From: Pseudomonadota bacterium | Lineage (GTDB): Bacteria; Pseudomonadota; Gammaproteobacteria; Xanthomonadales; Xanthomonadaceae | Assembly (NCBI GenBank): GCA_023457475.1 | Contig: JAEWLO010000219.1 | Location: 1 to 17,119, forward strand | Direction of reading: 5' to 3' | DNA: 17,119 nucleotides | In this document: positions 6,770 through 16,000 of the stretch, in pieces | How positions within the stretch are numbered: the stretch's first letter is position 1 | Layout of the letters: each line of letters opens with the position of its first letter | Position numbers and translations under genes: made by a program | Notes under the pieces: generated by a model | The model's database searches: none | Told to the model about the DNA's origin: nothing | The model's input: only the letters and a program-made list of their open reading frames with translations

Positions 6770-8650
6770 ATGCATATTTTGTCGCTTATCCGGCGCGGCT
6801 GGCCCGTGCTGGCCTGTCTGGTTTTACTCGCTGCCGCACCGGTACGCGCCCAATCGGCGCTCGAGGGCAGCCCGCTCGCCGCCCAGCTGGAACAGTGCCA
6901 TACCACGCTGGCCAGCGCCCCGCAGACCTCGTTGCAGATCGCGCGCGCGTTGCTGGCACGCCCATCCCTGCCCACCGGTGTGGAAATCAGCGCGGTAGGC
7001 TGCCTGGGATTCGCGCTGCGCTCGCAGGGCCAGCTGGACCAGACCACGGCCCTGCCCGCCCGGCTGCTCAGGGCTGCCGCACGGCCCGACGCCACGGTCG
7101 AGGACCGGATGCGCGCGCATACCCTGGCCGCCCACCTGCTGCTGTGGCAGGGCGAGCACGCGCAGGCGCTGGCCTTGATCAGCGCCTTTCTGGACGATGC
7201 GGTGCACGAGCGCGACGTGCAGGGCCAGATCGCGTCCCTGATGCTGATCGCGATGATCCGCGGCGAGTCGATGGGTGACCCCGAAGGCGCGCTCACCTAC
7301 CTGCAGAAAGCCACCGAGCTCACCGAGCACCTGCGCCGCCCCCCCAACCCCGGCGATCTGTCGGTGTACTACAACTACGGCTACGCGCTGCTGCTGTTGA
7401 ACCGGAACGACGAAGCCGACATTGCCTTCCGTCGTGCCGACGCGATCGGGTCGCGGCTCAGCGGGCAGGACGTGATCCTCAACCGCATCGCCAGCCACCG
7501 TGCTGAGCTGCAGCGGGTCAGCGGCCGCCTGGGCACCGCCGAGACCGGCCTGCGCGGGGTGCTGGACTGGCAGGTGGCGCAGGACCCACAGGGGGCCATC
7601 GTCACCCTGCAACGGTTGGCCCAGGTGCAGATGGACCGCGGCGATGCCCCGGCGGCGCTGCCGCTGGCCCAGCAGGCGCAGGCGTTGGCCGAGCGTGGCC
7701 GGTTTCCCGACGAAACCCGCAACGGGCTGGAGCTGCTGGGCGACATCCACCTGCTGATGGGGGACCGCGAACAGGCCCTGCAACACGTGCAGCGTGCGCG
7801 GCAGTTCGACCAGAAGCGTCTGCAGGGCAGCGCGTTGGCCCGGCTCGCCGAGCTGCAGGCCAAGGCCGAGGCCAGCATCCACCCGGCCGACGTCAATGCC
7901 GTGCAGGATCTGGAGCGGGTACGCCTGATCCGCAATATCCTGGTCGCGGCGCTGGCCCTGGTCGGCGCGGTAGCCCTGCTGATGGTGGTGCGGCTGCGCC
8001 GCGAACGGCAGCGGTTGAGCACGCTGATCAGCACTGACAGCGTCACCGGCCTGCCCAACCGGCGCGAGGCCGAACGGGTGCTGGAAGCCGAGGGTGCCGC
8101 ATCGACCGGCACGCACCGCACCGCGTTGCTGTTGCTGGAGCTGGACGATTTCAGGTCGCTCAACGAGTATCACGGCCAGGCGGCGGGCGACGCCGTGCTG
8201 CGCGCGGTTGCCGAATGCCTGCGCGACGCGTGCGACCGGCACGACGTGGTCGCGCGCTGGGGCGGCGCGGGCTTCCTGATCGCCCGCCACGATACGCACG
8301 CAGAGGCGGCGCAGGCACTGGCCAGCCATCTGTGCCTGCAGATCGAACGGTTGGTGGTGGAGATCGGCCCCGGCCAGCACCTCACGCTCGCTGCCAGCGT
8401 GGGCGTGGCTCCCTTGCCGCTGTTCGCGGATGGCACTGCGGTAGTGGATGACAGCCTGCGCGCGGCCGACCGGGCCTTGCAGAGCGCGCGCCGCAGCGGG
8501 CACAACGCATGGGCGAGTTTGTGGGGCGGATACAGCGGAGGTGCCGTGGACCTGTACGCCGTGCTGCACGATCCGGCCGATGCGATGGCGCGGGGATGGG
8601 TGCAACTGGGCGGGAGCCGCCCCATGCCGTGGACGCCCCCGCGCGTGTGA
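6770..8650 (+). CDS. Signal peptide-TPR-transmembrane protein with degenerate GGDEF domain
   Basis: A 626-residue protein. Residues 1-27 form a signal peptide ending APVRAQ. Residues about 30-375 are helical, alanine/leucine-rich TPR-like repeats, for example around NYGYALLLLNRNDEADIAFRRA and GDIHLLMGDREQALQHVQ, and would lie in the periplasm. One membrane helix spans about 387-407 and is followed by a basic RLRRERQR. The GGDEF domain starts at DSVTGLPNRR (Asp423). Its body keeps LLELDDFRSLNEYHG and AGDAVLRAVA, but the signature loop reads WGGAGFLIA (498-502) instead of GG(D/E)EF, and the usual GH of the substrate helix is GQ. Loss of the acidic catalytic and metal residues predicts no diguanylate cyclase activity; a c-di-GMP/GTP-sensing or protein-interaction role is inference. 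No EAL domain is present. A tail of about 50 residues follows the GGDEF fold. The ribosome binding site is weak (GGGGAAG about 12 bases upstream). The gene is convergent with the OmpA-like gene, 24 bases apart. Confidence 0.92.
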   Translation: MHILSLIRRGWPVLACLVLLAAAPVRAQSALEGSPLAAQLEQCHTTLASAPQTSLQIARALLARPSLPTGVEISAVGCLGFALRSQGQLDQTTALPARLLRAAARPDATVEDRMRAHTLAAHLLLWQGEHAQALALISAFLDDAVHERDVQGQIASLMLIAMIRGESMGDPEGALTYLQKATELTEHLRRPPNPGDLSVYYNYGYALLLLNRNDEADIAFRRADAIGSRLSGQDVILNRIASHRAELQRVSGRLGTAETGLRGVLDWQVAQDPQGAIVTLQRLAQVQMDRGDAPAALPLAQQAQALAERGRFPDETRNGLELLGDIHLLMGDREQALQHVQRARQFDQKRLQGSALARLAELQAKAEASIHPADVNAVQDLERVRLIRNILVAALALVGAVALLMVVRLRRERQRLSTLISTDSVTGLPNRREAERVLEAEGAASTGTHRTALLLLELDDFRSLNEYHGQAAGDAVLRAVAECLRDACDRHDVVARWGGAGFLIARHDTHAEAAQALASHLCLQIERLVVEIGPGQHLTLAASVGVAPLPLFADGTAVVDDSLRAADRALQSARRSGHNAWASLWGGYSGGAVDLYAVLHDPADAMARGWVQLGGSRPMPWTPPRV

Positions 8651-8674
8651 GGTGGTGCGTCCTCGTTCGGACGA

Positions 8675-9679
8675 TCAACGCGTCACTTCAAACCGCACTT
8701 CCACCCGCCGGTTCGGCAACAGGCATTCCAGCAGCGCCGCACGCGGGGTCACCCCGGCACACTGCTGCACCTGCTGGGTATCGCCCTTGTACTCGTACCG
8801 GATCTTCGACGGGTCGATGCCGCGACCGATCAACAGCGCGCGCAGCGTCTTCGCGCGGCGTTCGGACAGCGCCTGGTTCGCGTCGAAACCACGGCCCTGC
8901 ATGCGGTCGGCATGACCGACGAGCGCTACCGACTGCAGCTGCAGCTGCTCGCTGCCGATACTCGCCAACGCACGGTCAACGCTTTCCAGCGAGTACGTCC
9001 GGATGTCGCGGTAGCCGTCGCGGTCAAACTCGAACAGCACATTGGCCACCAGCGGGCCCGGTGCGGCCGCCTCCACCGCCGGTGCCGCCGCGCATTGGCG
9101 CGCTGACGCTTCCGCGTCGTTCACCAGTTCCTCGGCGATCTGGATGTAAGGCTTGGAATGCCGCCACTGCTGCTGGTTGAACTCGTTGCCGGCATGCACC
9201 AGTTCGACCTCGCCGCAGGCCACCTGCTGCGCGGCGCAGACGAAGCCGGGGCTGTCGTGCAGCACACGCAGGCGCTGCCACAGATCGTCGCGCAGGTACT
9301 TGGCGTCATTCACCAGCGGAGTGTCGGTCGGCATCGGCTGTACGCCCTGCTCCATGCCGACGATCAGCTTCTCCGATTCGGTCAGCGCCAGCTGCGGGAA
9401 GTCGCTGCGGTCATTGCGGCTGTACTCGTGGAACGAGACATCCAGCCAGCACTGCGCCTTGGAGAGGTGATAGTCGCGGATCGGGCGGCCGCCATCGTTC
9501 AGCGCCTGGATACGGCCCTGGGTCGCCTCATACGCTTCATGATCGGCATGGATCGCCGGATCGGTGATGCGCTGCTGCTGCGGAGCCAGCCGGGTCTGCT
9601 GCGCGGACGCGGTGCCGGCCAGGGCGGCCAGCACGGCGGCGGCCAGCAGGGTACGGGTTTCAAAACGGAAACGGGTCAT
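8675..9679 (-). CDS. OmpA-like peptidoglycan-binding protein, last gene of the surface cluster
   Basis: A 334-residue exported protein. The signal peptide ends at about residue 26 (AGTASA before QQ), and there is no lipobox cysteine. Residues about 30-195 form a mostly helical, family-specific region (DYHLSKAQCWLDVSFHEYSR and ALTESEKLIVGMEQG). Residues about 208-334 form an OmpA C-terminal domain: VLFEFDRDGY, VALVGHADRMQGRG and NQALSERRAKTLRALL. Asp258 and Arg275 align with the E. coli OmpA residues Asp271 and Arg286 that bind diaminopimelate, so it should hold peptidoglycan in the periplasm. A cysteine pair (307 and 319) lies in an atypical loop before PNRRVEVRFEV; with Cys 77, 148, 155 and 196 there are six cysteines, suiting disulfides. 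I chose the ATG at 9679, not the longer frame to 9904, because it begins a clean signal peptide and follows a GAGGAT site overlapping the upstream gene's stop. The gap to the barrel gene is 10 bases, so one operon is likely. Confidence 0.95.
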   Translation of the reverse strand: MTRFRFETRTLLAAAVLAALAGTASAQQTRLAPQQQRITDPAIHADHEAYEATQGRIQALNDGGRPIRDYHLSKAQCWLDVSFHEYSRNDRSDFPQLALTESEKLIVGMEQGVQPMPTDTPLVNDAKYLRDDLWQRLRVLHDSPGFVCAAQQVACGEVELVHAGNEFNQQQWRHSKPYIQIAEELVNDAEASARQCAAAPAVEAAAPGPLVANVLFEFDRDGYRDIRTYSLESVDRALASIGSEQLQLQSVALVGHADRMQGRGFDANQALSERRAKTLRALLIGRGIDPSKIRYEYKGDTQQVQQCAGVTPRAALLECLLPNRRVEVRFEVTR

Positions 9680-9689
9680 CGGGGCATCC

Positions 9690-12600
9690 TCAGCGTGCCG
9701 GGTCGCGGTAGCGGACGGGGTCCGGCCGGAACAGGTCTTCGTCGAACTTGAAGCGCAGGCGCAGGAACACGCCCTGCTGCGTGTATTCGTAACCGTTGAG
9801 GTCACGGTCGCCGGCAAAGCCGGTCCAGTTGTAGCCGGCCGACAGCCACAGGTTCTGGCGCAGCAGCCGCCCGACCTCCAGGCCATAGGCGAACTGGTTG
9901 GCACCGTTCTGGCCGCGGAAGCTGGAGCCCAGCACGCCGATGTCCCAGTTCTCGGTGATGTCGTACACCACCCGCGCCGAGAACAGCATCGCGCGGAATC
10001 GGCTGTTCACGCGACTGCCGTCGCCATAGGCGAACTGGTCCTGCTGCCATTTGCCGGCCACGCGCCCGGTCAGCCACCAGGCCCGCGACGGGTGCCAGTC
10101 GGCATGGGTGGACACGATGTGCGCACGGGTGCGCACGTCCTGGCTGCTGCCATCGACGATGGCACCGTCGAGCAGGGTCAGGCCACTCTCGTCGCGCTCC
10201 AGCTTGTATTCGTAGCGGGCGAGCGCGTTGATGCGGTTGCGGTCGGTGTCGCGGTAGGCCACGCCCAGCTGGAAGCGGTCCTGCAGCACGTCGCCGCGCG
10301 CGTCGTAACGCGTGCTGAGCAGGTAGTTGCGGGCCAGCAGGGTCCAGTCGCGGCTGAGCTTGCGCGCGACCATGAACTGCAGAAGCGTGGTGTCGAAGGC
10401 CTCGTTGGTTTCGGTGTCCGCCACGTCCTCGGAGATGCGGTGCTCGGCGCGGATCGCGCCGCGCCACAACGGGTTGGCGCTGTAGTCCAGCGCCAGCGCC
10501 AGGCCGGTGCTGTCGCCGGTGCTGCCGTCGATCACCTTCACGTGCTCGGCCGAGCTGCTCAGGCGCAGCCCCTGGGCGATATCCCAGGTGTTGCGGATGC
10601 CCGAGGCGGTCTGCACGTCACGGCCGCTGATCGAATCGCGCAGCCGGTACTCGCTGAAGGTCTGGGTATCGCGCAGGTAGCTGCTGTCGATGCCGAACAC
10701 CAGCGCATCGGCCTCGCGGTCGGTGGTGGTGATGCCGTAGGCGCTGGTCAGGCCGGTCTGCTTCTCGTAGCGGCCATACAGACGGCTGCGTTCGAACATC
10801 TGGTAGTCCAGCCCGGCGGCCAGGCGCCGACGGTCTTCACCGCTGACGCTGTTCTCCACCTCGGCACCGGCGCTGAAGCGGTCGGTGAGTCGATACCCCA
10901 GGCCGAGGCGGGCACTGTCCGATTCCAGTTCGGTGCCGACCGGCAGGTCGCTGGTGATCGGGCTGCCACTGCTGCTGCCATTGATGACCATCAAGCCGGT
11001 CAGCGGGTCCAATGCCTGCTGGCCATAGCCCAGCGCTCCACCGCCGGAGCCGGTCGCAAAGCCGCCGGTCAGGCCGCCGGCATTGCCGAAGGGCACGCCG
11101 GACGACCACGGCGAGGTCACCCCGATGGTCTCGCGGATGCTGCGCACGCCCAGGTCCACGGTCAGGCGCTCGGTGGCGGACACGCGTACACCGGCACCGC
11201 CGGCCTCGCGCTTGCCGCCGTCCGGGTTCCGGTCTTCGCTGCGCAGCCCTTCCAGGTACAGCTCCAGACGCGGACCCACCCGATAGGCGAACTGCGCGTT
11301 GTACTCCCCACGGCCACCGTACAGGGGGGAAGCCGGGTTGTTGAATGCCGGATCGGTGCGGGCCGCAAACAGCCGCGCATCGAAGGCACCCACGTTGTGC
11401 GCGAACTCTACCCGCCACGCGTCGCCCTGCACTTCGCCGGTGACATCCTTCAGGCCCTGCGAGGTCACCTGGTTGATCGTGTTGGTATTCACCTCGCTTT
11501 CGGTGCGCGCGAACTCCGCCACCAGCAGCGTGTTGTCACCGAAACGGTAGCTGGCATTGGCGCTGCCCATACGGAAAGCCGCATAGGGATTGCGGTCGTC
11601 CACCGCCGCCGCGCCCACTTCCATGCGGTCGGTCAGCTTCACCTGTGCATCGGCACCGCCCACCCAGAATTTCTCGGTGTCCTGGTCCAGCTCGTAGGTG
11701 ATGCGCAGCGAGACCGGGTTCAGATCGCTGTCGAACGCCGGCAGGAACTGGTTGAGCAGGATGCGGCCGGAGAACGGCTCGAAGCTGTAGTCCACCAGGC
11801 GCGCGAGCGCGCGCACCGAGACGATGCGGGTCGGCTGGTTGCGGTCGCGGGTGATCACCTCCACGCGCTCGCTCCCTTCCAGCACCGCATTGTTGCGCAG
11901 TGCATAGGGGCCACTGCCCTGGCTGCGGAACTCCTCGATCACCTGGCGCAGCGAGTCCTGCATGGCGAACACATTGCCGCGCACCCGCTCGCTTTCGAAG
12001 TGCCAGCCCAGACCGGTCGCCGTGCGGTTGTAGGTGCCCAGGCTGCGCTGCGGAATCGCCCCGCTGCCGCCGATGCCGGTTGCCGTGGCCAGCGTATCGC
12101 CGGTCTGGAAATCGCCGTACAGCAGGTAGCTGCGCTTGTTGTCGATACGCACATACAGGCGTTCGGCCGAGCGCGCATCGAAGCCGCGCAGCGAGGCATC
12201 GCCGTATACCGGGTAGAACTCTTCCGGCTGGATGTCACGCAGCAGGCGGCCGCGGGTGTCCTTGTCCGAGTCGTAGGCGGCAGTGAGCAGGTACTCGCCC
12301 TTGATCCGGCCCTTCACGAAGAAGGCGGTGCGCGCGGCGGCATTGGCCTTGCCGTTGTTGAACTGGCGCTCCCAGCGGCGGATGTCGCGGTCGAACGCGT
12401 CGTTGTTCTCCACCGGGGAGATCAGGCTGGCATTGCTGCGGCGGTTGAAGTTGATCACGCCTTCCACCAGGCCGGTGGCCAGCAGCTCGCGCAATTCCGG
12501 CAGGAAGCCGATGCTGCCCTGCGCGGCCTGGTCGCCGGCAGTGATCCGCAGCAGCACATCCTGCGGGTCATGCGGTGCGATCAGGTCGAATTCGGCCATG

Positions 12601-13046
12601 CCGTCGACCACCTGCAGCTGCACGCCCGGGGTCAGCTTGTCGGCATCGAGCGCGCCCGGGCCCAGTTCATCGGTGCGCGAGCCCGGAAGGCGGATGCGGC
12701 CGCCACTGTTCTCGATCGTGGCGAAGGTGGTGCCGGTCAGTGGCCGGTTGTTGCCATCCAGCAGCTGCACGCGCACATGCACGGCGCTCTGGCCGTCAGC
12801 GGGCACGCCGTCACGGTCCAGCTCGACCAGGATGCGGTCGAGCATGCCGGCCGTTGCCACCGACAGCGCACGCGGGGCCGCGTCGGTGCTGGTCGGGGTG
12901 CGCGGGTACAGGGTGCTGGCATCGCCCAGCACCGGGGTGAAGCGGCCCGGTGTGCCCACGCTCTGGGCCATGGCGGGCACGGCGGCCAGCGCACAGGCCA
13001 ACAGGCTCAGGCGCGGCAGTCCGCGGGTCAGGACGGCGCGGCTCAT
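9690..13046 (-). CDS. Large outer-membrane beta-barrel protein with N-terminal invasin-type Ig-like domain
   Basis: An 1118-residue protein. The signal peptide ends at about residue 28 (VPAMAQ). A segment resembling a Big-1/invasin Ig-like domain lies at about 68-175 (ILVELDRDGVPADGQSAVHV, then PLTGTTFATIENSGG). From about residue 190 onward the sequence is a long run of alternating polar/hydrophobic strands rich in Tyr, Arg, Asp and aromatic girdle residues (ERLYVRIDNKRSYLLYGDFQ, ASYRFGDNTLLVAEFAR, PRLELYLEGLR, WWLTGRVAGKW), ending GVFLRLRFKF. This predicts a very large outer-membrane barrel. No TonB box or plug-type motif is evident. The final strand is followed by an unusual charged tail of about 17 residues (DEDLFRPDPVRYRDPAR). 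A Gly/Ser-rich stretch around residues 645-710 probably forms an external loop. Its role is unknown: an anchor or translocation pore for the repeat protein encoded just upstream is inference. The start overlaps the upstream stop (ATGA) and has a strong AGGAGGG site. Confidence 0.92.
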   Translation of the reverse strand: MSRAVLTRGLPRLSLLACALAAVPAMAQSVGTPGRFTPVLGDASTLYPRTPTSTDAAPRALSVATAGMLDRILVELDRDGVPADGQSAVHVRVQLLDGNNRPLTGTTFATIENSGGRIRLPGSRTDELGPGALDADKLTPGVQLQVVDGMAEFDLIAPHDPQDVLLRITAGDQAAQGSIGFLPELRELLATGLVEGVINFNRRSNASLISPVENNDAFDRDIRRWERQFNNGKANAAARTAFFVKGRIKGEYLLTAAYDSDKDTRGRLLRDIQPEEFYPVYGDASLRGFDARSAERLYVRIDNKRSYLLYGDFQTGDTLATATGIGGSGAIPQRSLGTYNRTATGLGWHFESERVRGNVFAMQDSLRQVIEEFRSQGSGPYALRNNAVLEGSERVEVITRDRNQPTRIVSVRALARLVDYSFEPFSGRILLNQFLPAFDSDLNPVSLRITYELDQDTEKFWVGGADAQVKLTDRMEVGAAAVDDRNPYAAFRMGSANASYRFGDNTLLVAEFARTESEVNTNTINQVTSQGLKDVTGEVQGDAWRVEFAHNVGAFDARLFAARTDPAFNNPASPLYGGRGEYNAQFAYRVGPRLELYLEGLRSEDRNPDGGKREAGGAGVRVSATERLTVDLGVRSIRETIGVTSPWSSGVPFGNAGGLTGGFATGSGGGALGYGQQALDPLTGLMVINGSSSGSPITSDLPVGTELESDSARLGLGYRLTDRFSAGAEVENSVSGEDRRRLAAGLDYQMFERSRLYGRYEKQTGLTSAYGITTTDREADALVFGIDSSYLRDTQTFSEYRLRDSISGRDVQTASGIRNTWDIAQGLRLSSSAEHVKVIDGSTGDSTGLALALDYSANPLWRGAIRAEHRISEDVADTETNEAFDTTLLQFMVARKLSRDWTLLARNYLLSTRYDARGDVLQDRFQLGVAYRDTDRNRINALARYEYKLERDESGLTLLDGAIVDGSSQDVRTRAHIVSTHADWHPSRAWWLTGRVAGKWQQDQFAYGDGSRVNSRFRAMLFSARVVYDITENWDIGVLGSSFRGQNGANQFAYGLEVGRLLRQNLWLSAGYNWTGFAGDRDLNGYEYTQQGVFLRLRFKFDEDLFRPDPVRYRDPAR

Positions 13047-13059
13047 GGCTGGCCCTCCT
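13043..13059 (-). promoter_or_regulatory. Strong ribosome binding site and ATGA stop/start overlap
   Basis: On the minus strand, AGGAGGG (13059-13053) is followed by six bases and then the ATG of the barrel gene (13046-13044), which shares ATGA with the TGA stop of the repeat-protein gene (13045-13043). Such an overlap indicates translational coupling and supports a single transcript and joint function. Confidence 0.85.
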
Positions 13060-16000
13060 GCGTCGCTGCGCCCGCAGGCGGCAGGTCTCTCGGTTGCACG
13101 ATCGGTCTCTGGTTGGCCGTGTCGGTTGCCTGCTGCGGCGCCCGTGCGGGTTTGCTTTCGAAGCGCAGCGCGCCCTGGCCGGGTTCGGTCTCCGGCGCGT
13201 TCACTTCACCCTGGGTGCGGCGGGCCTTGACCTGCTCCAGCACCGGATTGGCACAGCTGCCCTCGATGAAGTCGGCGCGGTGCAGCTCGCCGTTCTTCAG
13301 GTCGAGGAACAGGCTGTCGGCGTCGCCCAGGTTGCGGTTGCTGCTGGTGGTGAGCACCGCGCCGCGCGGCAGCGTGCTGCCATCCACTTTGAGGGTGGCA
13401 CTCTGTGCCGGCAGGCCGCAGTAGCTGTACTTGCCTTCGGAATCGCTGATCACCCAGGTGCCGTCGGAGAAGTACATGCGCACGCCCGGGATGCCGAGCT
13501 CTTCACGGTCCTGCACGTGGTTGTTGTTGCAGTCCACGAACACCTTGCCGAGCACGCAGGCCTGGTCGGTGAACACACCACCGGTCACCCGCACGCGGTA
13601 CTCGGCGCGGTTGGAGGCCAGCGAACCGGGCAGCGGGGTGACGCTCACCGGGTCGATGCAGCCACCGGCAATCGAACAGCCGTGCGCCTGGGCGCGGTTG
13701 ACACCGTCGCCCTGCTGCGCGCCCACGCCGACACGGACGCGGTAGGTCAGCACGATCTGGCCGCCCACGCTGATCGGTCCCACCGCGAAGCCCAGCAGCG
13801 GACCGGGCTTGCCCGACGGGTCGGCCACGGCACGACCATCGGCACGCGCGGTGCCGTCAATGTAGGTGAAGCCCCGCGGCAGACGGTCGATCACGTTCAC
13901 CGCGCGCAGCGGGCTGCCGGCAGTCTGGCGGATCGTGATGGTGTACTGCACGGTGTCACCGATCTCGGCGGTCTGGCGGTCACCGCGCTTGCTGATCACC
14001 AGGCCGGTGGCCACCGCCGTATCCAGCGGCAGGTGGTTGTGCACGATGGTCGCGGTTGCCGAACCGGCGAACAGCGTCAGGTAGTACTCCGTCGCCGTGC
14101 CCACCGCACCGGTCGGTGCAGCGGTGTTCGGCTGCACCACGTGGTTGCTGCCGGCGCTGCCGGCCGGCGACAGCGCCCCGCTCTGCGGCGGGATCATCTG
14201 CGACACGAACTGGTAGCCGCCCGGCGGGGTCACCGTGAGCTGGAATTCGCAGCGCGCGGGCGCGGCCGGGGCGAAGGCGAACTGGTAGAAGCCCTCGCTG
14301 CCCACCGTCATTGCGATGCCGTTGCCTTCGATGCGGTACCCGCCACCGGTGGCGTTGAGGATCGCGGTGCGCGGGTCGTAGCCGGTGCACAGGCCGACCG
14401 GGCTCAGGGTCACGATGGAACCGGCGACCGGGTCACGGGTGGTGGCGTCGTAGACCACGCCGGACGGGTCCACCGGCAGGCTCTGCTGGGCCAGGTGCGC
14501 ACCGGCGCGCAGCACGACCTCCAGCTGGCTCAAGCCGTTGTCGGTGCTGCGGCAGGCGCTGACGCCGCCGCTGCTGATCGCCGCATCGGCATTGCAGGCT
14601 TCCTGCACGCCACCGGCGGTTTCGCGGGTGACCGGGAACGGCCACAGCACATCCGAACGCGGGTCCCGGAAGCGGATGTTCCACTTCACGCCCGGCACCA
14701 CGTCGCCGAAGCGATAACTGCCATCTGCACCGGTGGTGGTGGTTTTGACCGGCTGACCCGTGACCGGATCGACCAGTTCGACGATCCACGCCGGCAGGCG
14801 GGTATCGCCGCCATCCAGCAGCTGGTCGTCAGTGCCGACGTCGTACCACACCGTGCCGCCGACCGACGCGGCCAGCTGCACCGCGTTGGGCACCCGGCAG
14901 GCGTTGTGCACGATGGTGTCGCCACACAGCGGCAGATCGGTCACGTCGCCGTCGAAAGCGGCGCGTTCGGTCGGGGTCGGCGCGCGGAAGGCGTTCTCGC
15001 CACCCCCTTCGACCAGCACGGCGTTGTTCACGGTACCGGCTTCAGCCGCTGCCGCGCTGACGCGTGCCTGCACGCTGATGCTGTCGGGCGAAACCGCACC
15101 CGCAGCCAGCACACGCTGGCCCACGCAGCTGAAGCGATCCGCGCCCGCCTCACCGGTACAGGTCCAGCCGGTGCCGGCCGGGGTGGCGTCCAGGCTCAGG
15201 CCGGACGGCAGGCGGTCGTGCACGGTGTACTCGCCACGGCTCGGCTGCTGGCCACTGTTGCGCACCTGGATCGTATAGCTGGCCAGGTTGTTGACCGTGA
15301 AGCGGGTGCTGGTCGACGCCTTGGTGACCATGAGGTCGGGGGAGTCGCCGATTTCGCCGAAGTTGTTCTCCTGCGCGTCCGCGCCCAGCGGCAGCACGAT
15401 CTGGCTGATCGTGGACGGCGTGGTGGCACGATCGCTGGGCACGCCCACGACAGCACCGCCGATGGTGCCGGCGCTGGTGACGCCGTTGAGCGTCTGCGGC
15501 GGCTGGGTCGGCTCGGTTACCGTGTAGGTCCCCGGGCGCAGGCCCTCGAATGCGTACCGGCCCTCGGCGTCGGTCGTCACGGTGGTGTTCACCGCCTGGC
15601 CGAGGTCGTCGGTACCGGTCAACACCAGGCTGACGCCGGCAATGCCGCCCTCGCCCGTGTCGACCACCCCGTTGTCGTTGCCGTCGTTGTAGACCCGGCC
15701 GGCGATGCTGCTGGTCGGGATCTCACCGAAGTTGTTGTTGATCGACTGCTGGTTCACACCCACCACCACGCCGGTGATCTGCGACGGCGCGGTGCCCGGT
15801 GCGGTTACCGTACCCCCGGTGCTGCCCGCCACGGTGCGGCCGTCGGCGGTGCCGGTCGGCTGGTCGGGCTCGGTGATGGCATAGGTGCCCGGCGGCAGCT
15901 CGGCAAAGCTGTAGCTGCCATCTGCGTCGGTCGTGGTATCGCGGTTGACCGTGTTGCCGGCCAGATCGGTGCCGGTCAGGCGCACGACCACGTTGGCCAG

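Noticed and set aside
5709..7296. Long frames on both strands across 5709-6998 (+) and 5728-7296 (-)
   Set aside because: Shadows of the orphan kinase and the TPR/GGDEF-like gene; composition is Gln/His/Arg or Arg/Ser-rich without domains.
6824..8605. Minus-strand frame of 593 codons
   Set aside because: Antisense to the TPR/GGDEF-like gene; Gln/His/Gly-rich with no recognisable domain.
8658..8673. Small hairpin (CGTCC/GGACG) between the convergent stops, as a terminator
   Set aside because: Only a 5-bp stem with no T-tract on either strand; too weak to call.
9680..9904. Upstream extension of the OmpA-like gene to 9904
   Set aside because: It would bury the signal peptide and overlap the 3' end of the barrel gene in another frame; the ATG at 9679 has a ribosome binding site and a clean signal peptide.
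9564..13424. Open plus-strand frame of 1286 codons opposite the barrel and OmpA-like genes
   Set aside because: Its translation is compositionally odd (Ala, Gly, His, Gln-rich, no domain), while the minus-strand frames encode recognisable signal peptides, barrel strands and an OmpA domain. Long antisense frames are expected with G/C third positions.
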